A stretch of DNA of 36,366 nt from Gemmatimonadales bacterium (lineage in GTDB: Bacteria; Gemmatimonadota; Gemmatimonadetes; Gemmatimonadales; GWC2-71-9), in the NCBI GenBank assembly GCA_036265815.1, contig DATAOI010000097.1, positions 1-36,366 on the forward strand. Direction: 5' to 3'. The first letter of the stretch is position 1. Every line of letters begins with the position of its first letter. Shown here piece by piece: positions 19,282 through 26,338 of the stretch. A program made the translations under genes and the position numbers. A model generated the notes under the pieces. The model had not been told where the DNA came from and ran no database searches. It saw only the letters and a list, made by a program, of their open reading frames with translations.

Positions 19282-20805
19282 CTAGCGCCGGGCGGGCGGC
19301 CGCTTGGCAGGCGGGCGCGCCGGTCCGCCGCGGTCGACCCGAGCAGTGACCCGGCGCCGGCGGATGGTGACGCCGTTGAGCGCGGTCGCCACCCGCTCGG
19401 CCTCCTGCGCCGGGATCTCCACCAGGGCGTAGGCGTCCCTCAGCTCGACCCGCCCGATCTTGCCGCGCTCCACCCGCAGCTCCTTGGTCAGCACCGCGAC
19501 CAGATCGTTGACCGTGGCCCCATCCTTCTTGCCCACCCCGACGTAGATCTTGGCCGTGGCGGGGATATCGGGCAGCGGCGGCGGCAGCTCGGCGCCGGCC
19601 GCGTCGGCCGCGCCGGTCCAGAGCTCGAACAGCGCCGCGGCCACGACTGATGGATCGTAGCGCTCGAACAGGGGTGCCAGCGTCAGGAGCGCGCGCTCCG
19701 GGCGGGCGCTCTCCAGCGCTCGCACGATGGCGGCTCGCTTGCGGCTCGCGGCGGAGGTCACCGCCTCGACCAGGCCGGACAGGCGAATCGGGCGCTGCGG
19801 CGCGGCGATCCTCGCCACATAGCTCTCGGTGCCCGGCGGCACCAGCAGCACCACCTGGCCGGCAGCGAGGAGCTGGCGGAGCCGCGTGGGAGTCGGCGGA
19901 TCGAAGGCGATCACCAGCTCCGCTGGGGCCGCGTCTCCGGTGGTCAGGCGCAGCTCAGGCTCGGCCAGCGCCACCGCGCGGCCGATCCCTTCGTGCTGCG
20001 CCCGGTCGGCGGTCCACACCGACACGGTGGCCGGATCGAGCAGCTCCACCAGCTCCCCCAGTGCGGCCGCCCGCCGGGCCCAGGGCACCGCCACCGTCCT
20101 GACCGGGCCGGCCGGCCCGCCGACCTCGGCGCTGGCGCCCAAGGTGAGCGCGCGCCGGGCGTATCGCTCGACCAGGTCGGCCACCCGGTCCGGCGCGCCG
20201 GAGAGCACGATCCGCTGCGACTCCTTGCTCAGATCGGCCATGAGCGGCGCGAGACTCTCCGGCTCCTCCCACGTCTCGGGCCACGCCAGCAGGACCGACC
20301 CGAGCGCCTCCAGGCGGAGCGCCGAGCGGGTGTGGAGGGCCAGGGCAGTCTCCGGGGTGGTGACCAGGAGATCGACCGTGCCGGCCCGCACTCGCCGCAT
20401 GGCTCGCGCGGTGCCGTGGGCAACCTGCACCCGGATCCCGGTCTCCGCCGCCAGCGAGTGTACCAGCGCACCCCAATCCTCCAACTGGACCGCTGAGCAG
20501 AGCACCAGCCCGGACTGCCCGGACCCGAGGCGGCTCAGCAGGCCCGCCAGCGCCGGCGCGGCGTACGCCGGCGCCGGCGGCGTCAACCCCACCAGATTGT
20601 GCCCGCGCGCCGCGGTGGGCGCCGCCTCGCGGACCGTCGGGTCGGCGGCGGCCCAGCCCAGGCGCTCGAGCGCGGCCGCGATCGGCGTCGTGAGATGCAG
20701 CTCTTCCAAACCGGCCACTGGAGCCTCGTGCTGGGGGTGGAAAATCCAGGGCAAGGTAAGGTGAGCGGCGGTGCGATCCAACCCCGTCGTGGGGACGGTT
20801 GACAT
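19282..20805 (-). CDS. Pseudo-DEAD-box helicase with intact DbpA RNA-binding domain
   Basis: 507 residues. Residues about 418-495 form a good DbpA/CsdA-type RNA-binding domain ([20 protein letters not shown], then [15 protein letters not shown]), followed by a basic Pro/Arg tail. The preceding region aligns by layout with the two RecA lobes of a DEAD-box helicase: a Q-motif-like [23 protein letters not shown] in place of motif Ib and LSGAP in place of SAT. The catalytic motifs are lost: no GxGKT P-loop ([12 protein letters not shown] at that place), AWPETWEE instead of a DEAD box, and no HRxGRTGR. It may bind structured RNA (perhaps 23S rRNA) without ATP-driven unwinding. Start ATG 20805 is used; a longer in-frame start at 20823 is possible. 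It heads the tdk-coaE-gcvH run. Confidence 0.8.
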   Translation of the reverse strand: MSTVPTTGLDRTAAHLTLPWIFHPQHEAPVAGLEELHLTTPIAAALERLGWAAADPTVREAAPTAARGHNLVGLTPPAPAYAAPALAGLLSRLGSGQSGLVLCSAVQLEDWGALVHSLAAETGIRVQVAHGTARAMRRVRAGTVDLLVTTPETALALHTRSALRLEALGSVLLAWPETWEEPESLAPLMADLSKESQRIVLSGAPDRVADLVERYARRALTLGASAEVGGPAGPVRTVAVPWARRAAALGELVELLDPATVSVWTADRAQHEGIGRAVALAEPELRLTTGDAAPAELVIAFDPPTPTRLRQLLAAGQVVLLVPPGTESYVARIAAPQRPIRLSGLVEAVTSAASRKRAAIVRALESARPERALLTLAPLFERYDPSVVAAALFELWTGAADAAGAELPPPLPDIPATAKIYVGVGKKDGATVNDLVAVLTKELRVERGKIGRVELRDAYALVEIPAQEAERVATALNGVTIRRRRVTARVDRGGPARPPAKRPPARR

Positions 20806-20867
20806 CGCCGATCCGGCGACCAACCTTTCCCACCACTCTCTCGCTTCACCTCGATCCGGAACCGCTC

Positions 20868-22079
20868 ATGCCTGACCCGCTGTCGCAGAACGTCCAGCAT
20901 CTCAAGGCGTCCGAGACGGTCGCCATCAGCAATGAAGCCAAGCGCCGGAAGGCCGCCGGCGAGGACGTGCGCGACCTCGGCGTGGGCGAGCCCGACTTCG
21001 ACACCCCGGCTCCGGCGGCGCAGGCCGGTATCCAGGCGATCCAGAAGGGGCTCACCCGCTATCCGCCGAACGTCGGAATCGCCGAGCTCAGGAAAGGGAT
21101 CGCGGGCCAGCTGAGCCGGATGTCGGGCGGCCGCGCGGTGGACCCCGACCAGATCATGGTGAGCTCCGGCTCCAAGCAGTCGATCTTCAACGCCTGCTTC
21201 GCCCTGTTCGGACCCAAGGAGCGGGTCCTGATCCCGGCGCCTGCCTGGGTCTCCTATCCTCAGATTGTGCACCTCTGCCGGGCTGAGCCGGTGCTGGTGC
21301 CCGGAGACGTCGAGTGGGGGCTCAAGGTCAGCGCGCGGGATCTCGACCGGGCCTCGAACAAGCTGACCCGCGGGCTCATCCTGTGCTCCCCGTGCAATCC
21401 GACCGGCGCGGTCTACACGCTGGCGGAGCTGCGCTCCATCGCCGAATGGGCCAAGGCCAACGACGTCTGGATCATCTCCGACGAGATCTACCGGCGGATC
21501 AACTACGGTCCCGGGCCCGCGGCGTCGCTGCTGGATTTGCCGGACGATCTGCTCGAGCGCACCGTGATCATCTACGGCGCCAGCAAGGCGTACGCAATGA
21601 CCGGCTGGCGCATCGGGGCCGCGCTCGCGCCCCCGCATCTCACCAAGGCGATGGCGGCGTTCCAGTCTCACACCACCACCGGTGCCAACCATCCTGCGCA
21701 GTGGGCCGCCGCCGCCGCCTTTACCGACGAGCGGGTCGATGGCGAGGTCACCCGGATGGTGGCCGCCTTCCGCCGCCGGCGCGACTATCTGGTCGAGCGC
21801 TTCCGGCGGGAGGCACCCGGTGTGGAGTTCGTCGAGCCCCATGGGGCGTTCTACTTCTTCTTCCGGGTCGACGGCATCCGGGAGAAGGATCCGGTCAGCG
21901 GCACGACGTTCTGCGAGCAATTGATGAAACAGGAAGGGGTTGCCCTGGTGCCCGGCGGGGCGTTCTCGGACGACCGCTGGGTCCGCCTCAGCTACGCCGT
22001 GTCCGACACCGAGCTGGAGCAGGCACTGGACCGGATCATCGGGCTCATCCAGCGCCTGGCGTCCGCCCGTGCCGCCTAA
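20868..22079 (+). CDS. Class I aminotransferase, aspartate aminotransferase-like
   Basis: 403 residues of fold type I PLP enzyme, subgroup Ib-gamma of aspartate aminotransferases. Landmarks: LGVGEPDFDTP near the N-terminus, the SSGSKQSIFNACFAL cofactor loop, CSPCNPTGAVYT (Asn and substrate site), ISDEIYRRINYG (Asp) and the PLP Schiff-base Lys240 in YGASKAYAMTGWRIG. The C-terminal substrate Arg is in DRWVRLSYAVSD. It likely moves amino groups between aspartate and 2-oxoglutarate, though aromatic or prephenate substrates occur in this subgroup. The ATG at 20868 gives the conserved MPDPLSQNVQHLKAS start. It diverges from the pseudo-helicase gene across 62 bases and precedes an unknown gene by 10 bases. 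Confidence 0.93.
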   Translation: MPDPLSQNVQHLKASETVAISNEAKRRKAAGEDVRDLGVGEPDFDTPAPAAQAGIQAIQKGLTRYPPNVGIAELRKGIAGQLSRMSGGRAVDPDQIMVSSGSKQSIFNACFALFGPKERVLIPAPAWVSYPQIVHLCRAEPVLVPGDVEWGLKVSARDLDRASNKLTRGLILCSPCNPTGAVYTLAELRSIAEWAKANDVWIISDEIYRRINYGPGPAASLLDLPDDLLERTVIIYGASKAYAMTGWRIGAALAPPHLTKAMAAFQSHTTTGANHPAQWAAAAAFTDERVDGEVTRMVAAFRRRRDYLVERFRREAPGVEFVEPHGAFYFFFRVDGIREKDPVSGTTFCEQLMKQEGVALVPGGAFSDDRWVRLSYAVSDTELEQALDRIIGLIQRLASARAA

Positions 22080-22089
22080 GGTCTCGCCG

Positions 22090-22602
22090 GTGGCGATCGA
22101 CGCGCGGGTAGAGCCGCTGACCGGTCAGTTGCCGGCCATTGCGTGGCGCTGGGACCCCGAGACGGACATCCTCTCGGGCGCGTTCAAGGGAAACCGGAAA
22201 AGCGGCGGGCTCACCGGTACGGTCGAGCTGACCGACGCCGAGGGATCGATCGCGGTGCTCGACGTGAGCAACGGAGTCATCTGCGGGCTCGACGTGGTGG
22301 TCTGGCCCGAGGTGACCACGGCGTCGGAGCTGCGGGTACCCGCGCAGCTCACCGACGGGCGCGTGGTGCTGCCCGCCCGCCCCTCTCGCCCGGGAGTGAC
22401 GTCGGTCGAGGTCGATACCACTCTGTCCGTCCAGACCAATGCCGCGGAGAGCGTGTTCCACCTGAACATCGGCCCTCGGCGGCCGGTCGAGCTGGTCCGG
22501 GTGGCGGACAACTTCTATGTCGAGGTGGACCAGCAGGGCGGCCTGGCGGGCTTCTGGCTCACCAACGTCCCGCCCTTCACCGCCTTCGAAGACGAGATGT
22601 AG
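22090..22602 (+). CDS. Unknown protein with internal duplication, DUF2283-like repeats
   Basis: 170 residues, no signal peptide or membrane segment. Two halves look alike. Residues about 40-75 (TVELTDAEGSIAVLDV, then NGVICGLDVVVWPEV) resemble residues about 130-165 (PVELVRVADNFYVEVDQQGG, then LAGFWLTNVPPF). The pattern of a buried Asp/Val strand, a Gly turn and a second hydrophobic strand recalls DUF2283-type small domains, but this is a visual resemblance only. The GTG at 22090 has AAGG eight bases upstream; GTG 22069, overlapping the aminotransferase, is an alternative. It follows that gene by 10 bases and ends one base before the convergent ABC gene. Confidence 0.65.
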   Translation: MAIDARVEPLTGQLPAIAWRWDPETDILSGAFKGNRKSGGLTGTVELTDAEGSIAVLDVSNGVICGLDVVVWPEVTTASELRVPAQLTDGRVVLPARPSRPGVTSVEVDTTLSVQTNAAESVFHLNIGPRRPVELVRVADNFYVEVDQQGGLAGFWLTNVPPFTAFEDEM

Positions 22603-22603
22603 G

Positions 22604-24373
22604 TCACGCGGCCCAGCTGGGCACCGCCTCTCCCAGGAATCCCTGTTGCTGGCGCTCCACCAGCGACGCGTAGTAGCCTCCCCGCTGACAGAGCTCGACG
22701 TGGGTCCCCATCTCGGTGATCGATCCGTTCTCGATCACTACGATGCGGTCCGCCTCTCGAACGGTCGACAATCGGTGGGCGATGACGAACGCCGTGCGTC
22801 CCTTGAGCAGGACCCGGAGCGCGAGCTGAATGAGGTGCTCCGATTCGACATCGAGCGCGGACGTCGCCTCGTCGAGAATCAGGATCGGAGGATTCTTGAG
22901 CAGCGCCCGGGCGATGGCCACCCGCTGACGCTGGCCGCCGGAGAGCCGGCTGCCACGCTCCCGCACGCTGGTGTCGTAGCCCTCCGGCAAGGCCATGATG
23001 AAGTCGTGCGCTTGCGCCGCCTTGGCCGCCGCCTCGATCTCCTCCTGGGTCGCGTCCGGCCGCCCGTAGGCGATGTTGGCTCGGACCGAGTCGTTGAAGA
23101 GGTGGGGATCCTGGAACACCACGCCGATCTGACTGCGCAACGACTGCTGGGTCATGGCGCAGATGTCGGTACCGTCGATGGTGATCGACCCGGGCGACAC
23201 GGCATGCAGGCGCTGTAGCAGCGTCATGAGCGTCGTCTTCCCGCTTCCGCTCGGGCCGATCAGCGCGATGGTTTCGCCCGGGGGAACGCTGAGGTTGACG
23301 CCCTGGAGCACCGGGGCGCCCGGCTGGTAGGCGAAGGTGAGGTCGCGGAACTGGACCTCGCCCTGGAATGGCGGCACGTCCGCCGCGTCCGGCCGGTCGC
23401 CGACCACGTCCTCGGCGTCCAGTATTGCGTACAGCGACTCCAGGGAGACGGTGGCCTTCCGCAGCGTCTGGTACGTGTTGGTCAGCCCCTGCACCGGCCC
23501 AAACAGGCCGCCGATATAGCCCAGGAACGCGATCAGCGTACCCAGGGTCAGTTGTCCCCGAAAGGCGAGATAGCCGCCTAACGCCAGCGCGGCCAGACGC
23601 GCCGAGGTGGCAGCCAGGTTCCGGAACGCGGCGTTCCGGGTGTCGGTGCGTACTCCTCGCCGGACCACTTCATTGCCCTGCCGGACGCCGCTCAGGAACC
23701 GGGTCATCTCCGCCTGCTCCATGCCGAAGCCCTTGACCGTCATCATCCCGGCCAGAACTTCGTTGAAGCGGGAGTAGATCGAGCTCCAGCGCTCCACCAA
23801 TCGGCGCTCTCGCTGGATCTGCTCCGGCGCGGCCCGCGCACCGATCAGGGCGGGAATCGGGGTGAACAGGATCACCACCGCGGCGAGCCGCCACTCCAGC
23901 TGGAGCATCGCGGTGATCGAGAGCCCCAGGTAGAGCAGGGTCGGCAACAGGTTGAAGGCGATATCGCTGAAGGCGGTCACATAGCCGGTGATTCCCTGAT
24001 TGATCCGGTTCACCGTGCCGCCCACCCCCTCCTTCTGATGGAAGGCGACCGGCAGCGAGTTGAGCTTGCTCACCACCTGCTCGCGGACGCTGTACTCCAC
24101 GCCGAGTCGCACGTCCCAGCTGCGCATCCCCAGCCAGCTCTGGAGGCCGGCGCGCACCAGCTCAAGCACCAGCAGCCCTGCCATGGCGACCGCGAACGCG
24201 TGGGCACCGCCCGCGGTGCCGAGCTGGTCGAACAGGTATTTCATGAGGAGCGGGTCGATGGCGCTCAGGGTGGCGAGCACGAGCGCGAGGACAATGACGG
24301 TGACTAAAGGCCGGCGGTACGGCCGGACGAACTGCAGGGATCGAACAGCGAGCCGGATGCCCGAGGAAGCCAT
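22604..24373 (-). CDS. ABC exporter, fused membrane and ATPase domains (MsbA/MDR type)
   Basis: 589 residues. Residues about 20-305 form a six-helix type IV exporter membrane domain. Residues about 340-575 form the ATPase with Walker A IGPSGSGKTTLMTLL, Q-loop VFQDPHLFNDSV, signature RLSGGQRQRVAIARALL, Walker B ILILDEATSALD and H-loop FVIAHRLSTV. It would act as a homodimer in the inner membrane, exporting lipid, drug or peptide; no substrate can be named. The start MASSGIRLAV at 24373 is chosen; a TTG further upstream is less likely. It converges on the unknown gene with one base between stops and is preceded by a 411-base non-coding region. Confidence 0.92.
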   Translation of the reverse strand: MASSGIRLAVRSLQFVRPYRRPLVTVIVLALVLATLSAIDPLLMKYLFDQLGTAGGAHAFAVAMAGLLVLELVRAGLQSWLGMRSWDVRLGVEYSVREQVVSKLNSLPVAFHQKEGVGGTVNRINQGITGYVTAFSDIAFNLLPTLLYLGLSITAMLQLEWRLAAVVILFTPIPALIGARAAPEQIQRERRLVERWSSIYSRFNEVLAGMMTVKGFGMEQAEMTRFLSGVRQGNEVVRRGVRTDTRNAAFRNLAATSARLAALALGGYLAFRGQLTLGTLIAFLGYIGGLFGPVQGLTNTYQTLRKATVSLESLYAILDAEDVVGDRPDAADVPPFQGEVQFRDLTFAYQPGAPVLQGVNLSVPPGETIALIGPSGSGKTTLMTLLQRLHAVSPGSITIDGTDICAMTQQSLRSQIGVVFQDPHLFNDSVRANIAYGRPDATQEEIEAAAKAAQAHDFIMALPEGYDTSVRERGSRLSGGQRQRVAIARALLKNPPILILDEATSALDVESEHLIQLALRVLLKGRTAFVIAHRLSTVREADRIVVIENGSITEMGTHVELCQRGGYYASLVERQQQGFLGEAVPSWAA

Positions 24374-24784
24374 ATCGTCCGTGTGGGAGAAGCCGTGCGG
24401 TGGGACCGCGGCCAATAACCGGCTCGGGACGGGGCAAGTTCAATGCCGGTACGCGGATGGCTCAAAACCTCCGGCTATTCCGTGGGGATTGCCTCAAGCG
24501 GCAAGATCGACTGCAAGATGCACGACGTTGCACCAGGGGTGAGCCGGTGCTCATCCGGTGGTTACCAAATACCCTCATGCCAGAACTTCACTTGCTTGAA
24601 GATCACTCGCTGACTCGGGCGAGTGCCGGGGCGAATCAGTATGTAAATGAGGGAGTGTGACCAGCGAGCTGCTTACCTGTCCGTGCCTGGCTTCCGTGCA
24701 GAACGACTTTCGCCCGTAGTTTGAACTGCCTATCGCGGGAAACTGAGGTGCAGCAGAGGAGTGGCGGTGCGAAAGTAGTGCGGT
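24374..24784. other. Intergenic region of about 410 bases, no gene recognised
   Basis: It lies between the start of the ABC exporter gene (minus) and the end of the LuxR-type gene (minus). It is visibly less GC-rich than the flanking genes. It should hold the exporter promoter, but no convincing -35/-10 pair was found. A 7-base inverted repeat (CACTCGC/GCGAGTG, 24604-24625) has no T-run. Nested inverted repeats lie at 24706-24776 (listed separately). An 86-codon open frame (24400-24660) has no family resemblance and is not called. Confidence 0.5.
24706..24776 (-). other. Nested inverted repeats just after the LuxR-type gene
   Basis: ACTTTCGC (24706-24713) pairs with GCGAAAGT (24769-24776), a perfect 8-base match. 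Inside it, AGTTT pairs with AAACT around 24718-24743. On the minus strand the structure begins eight bases after the stop of the LuxR-type gene, so it could be a folded 3' untranslated region, a small RNA or a factor-binding site. There is no T-run, so it is not a clear terminator. Confidence 0.35.
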
Positions 24785-25216
24785 TCAGCCGCGGAGCAGA
24801 GCGCCCGCCGCGGCTCGCGAGTGGACGCCAAGCTTGACCAGCACCCGCTGGGTGTGGTGTCGTGCGGTGTGGGGGCTGATCCGCAACGCCGCCGCGATCG
24901 CAACGTTGGAGCGGCCGCTGGCGAGCAGCATGGCCACCTGGAGTTCCCGGGGAGTGAAGCCGTAGGTGGACTGGAGGGAGGCGCCGCGCGGCGGTCCCTT
25001 GAGCCCGCGCGAGTTCGCCGTGGCCGTGCGCTGCTCCAAGAGTCGCGCCCGCAGGTGTCGCATCTGGTCCAGCGAATCGCGGATCTGTCCGATGATCTGC
25101 CGTCCGTCGCGCCGTAACGACTTGAAGGTGGCGCGCAGGGCCGCGAGTTGCTCTGCAGAGACGGTGCGCTGACCATCCTGCGGCTGGTACACCGACTCGA
25201 GGCGGTTGGCGGTCAC
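24785..25216 (-). CDS. LuxR/NarL-type HTH transcriptional regulator with coiled-coil N-terminus
   Basis: 143 residues. The C-terminal 60 are a LuxR-type helix-turn-helix: YGFTPRELQVAMLLASGRSN, then VAIAAALRISPHTARHHTQR and VLVKLGVHSRAAAGALL. The N-terminal 75 residues have a long heptad-like helix (LAALRATFKSLRRDGRQIIG, then IRDSLDQMRHLRARLLEQR) suited to dimerisation. There is no receiver or PAS domain, so no direct phosphorylation site is seen. The GTG start at 25216 is supported by GAGGT five bases upstream. It is divergent from nurA across about 130 bases, so control of the nurA-herA transcript is possible but not shown. Confidence 0.85.
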   Translation of the reverse strand: MTANRLESVYQPQDGQRTVSAEQLAALRATFKSLRRDGRQIIGQIRDSLDQMRHLRARLLEQRTATANSRGLKGPPRGASLQSTYGFTPRELQVAMLLASGRSNVAIAAALRISPHTARHHTQRVLVKLGVHSRAAAGALLRG

Positions 25217-25268
25217 GTTGACCTCACAGCAGCGGCGATGCTTCGGTTACGTAGCGGTGGGCCCGGTG

Positions 25269-25288
25269 TATAGTCAATCTAGTCTATA
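25269..25288 (+). promoter_or_regulatory. AT-rich promoter/operator candidate between luxR-type gene and nurA
   Basis: A 20-base AT-rich island in otherwise GC-rich DNA. It reads TATAGTCAATCTAGTCTATA: TATAG and CTATA arms form an inverted repeat, and AGTC occurs twice. TATAGT (25269-25274) matches five of six bases of a sigma-70 -10 box for nurA, but the -35 region is poor. It could be the nurA promoter, a regulator site or both. Confidence 0.35.
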
Positions 25289-25349
25289 TGCCGGCGAGCG
25301 CAGGCGGCAAGATGCCGAGCGCCGGTGGCTGGGCTAGCTTTGCCCATAC

Positions 25350-26288
25350 ATGGACCCTGTCAATCTGACCAATCTGCGCCGGGTTCTGGCCCTGCGAGGC
25401 CTCACACCGGCTTCCGCGGTGCCGGACGCGAGCGGCGGGCGGACCGAGGACGCCTGCATTCGGCAGGCACGGCTGCTGGAGGGCGCCCCGCTCCAGTGGA
25501 TTCCGGTAGATGCGGCGGAGCCCTGGCCCGACCCGCTCGCCTTCCTCGACGGGGTGCAGCGCTCCGAGCTGCTCGCCTACGCCGGCGCGTCGGTCATCGT
25601 GGTTGGCGAGATCGCGGCCGCGGTCCGCGAGCGGCGCGATGCCCGGCTCACCACGGTGGTGGAGGATCGGCGCTTGCTGGCCATCGGGCGGCCCGCCGCG
25701 CTGGAGGCCGCCGGCGACGCCCTCTCCCGCTTCCAATTATTGGCGCTACCCGAGGACGAGCCGCCGCACCCCATCCGGGATCAGGCGAACGCGGCCCGCG
25801 CGCTCGACCGGGCCCGGGGCGCACTGGAGCTGTCGATCGGCGACCGCTACCGTGCCCGCTCCGATGGATGGCTGATCGTGGATGGCTCGCTGACCGAGAG
25901 CCCCGTCTGGTCGGCCGACCCCCGCATGGTGGGTGTCGCGAAGAGCCACGCCACGCTGCCGTTCGACGGAGCCGACCTGGATCGTTACCTCCGGCTGCCC
26001 CAGGGCCATCGCTCCTCGCTCTATGTTCCGCAGACCCGGAGTCTCACGCCGGTGCACGCCTGGGCACTCCGACTCTGGCCTTGGGAGGGGAAGGACCTGT
26101 TTCACGGGCTGGTACGCATCGAAGTTGCTCCGGTCAACGGCACACCGGCGATGGCCGGCCTTCTATCCCGGTGGCTCCTGGCGGAGCGGGCGCCGCTCAG
26201 TGCGCCGGACGCGCGCTGGGATCGTCTGCTCTACGGCATCCACTCGGTCGAGAGCTACCTTCGCGCGCAGGTTCGCGCCCTCGGCTGA
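25350..26288 (+). CDS. nurA: NurA-domain DNA-end nuclease
   Basis: 312 residues, soluble. The NurA catalytic pattern is recognisable: Asp67 in LAFLDGVQRSEL (first Asp motif), Glu160 in GALELSIGDRYRARSDG, Asp178 in WLIVDGSLTESP (second Asp motif), VGVAKSHATL, and a C-terminal LLYGIHSVESYLRAQ with Tyr295 and His298. The Glu-Asp spacing (18) is like that of archaeal NurA. NurA is a 5'-3' exo/endonuclease that works in complex with the HerA hexamer to resect DNA ends. The next gene, 50 bases downstream, is a HerA-type ATPase, which strengthens the call. No clear ribosome site precedes the ATG. The family call rests on motifs plus context; activity is inferred. Confidence 0.82.
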   Translation: MDPVNLTNLRRVLALRGLTPASAVPDASGGRTEDACIRQARLLEGAPLQWIPVDAAEPWPDPLAFLDGVQRSELLAYAGASVIVVGEIAAAVRERRDARLTTVVEDRRLLAIGRPAALEAAGDALSRFQLLALPEDEPPHPIRDQANAARALDRARGALELSIGDRYRARSDGWLIVDGSLTESPVWSADPRMVGVAKSHATLPFDGADLDRYLRLPQGHRSSLYVPQTRSLTPVHAWALRLWPWEGKDLFHGLVRIEVAPVNGTPAMAGLLSRWLLAERAPLSAPDARWDRLLYGIHSVESYLRAQVRALG

Positions 26289-26338
26289 CGCTCGGTAGCC
26301 CCTACAGGTTTCCCGCCCGGCGAGACACATTTCCTCCC

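Noticed and set aside
24400-24660. An 86-codon plus-strand frame in the non-coding region upstream of the ABC exporter
   Set aside because: No ribosome site, no family resemblance, mixed composition; not strong enough to call.
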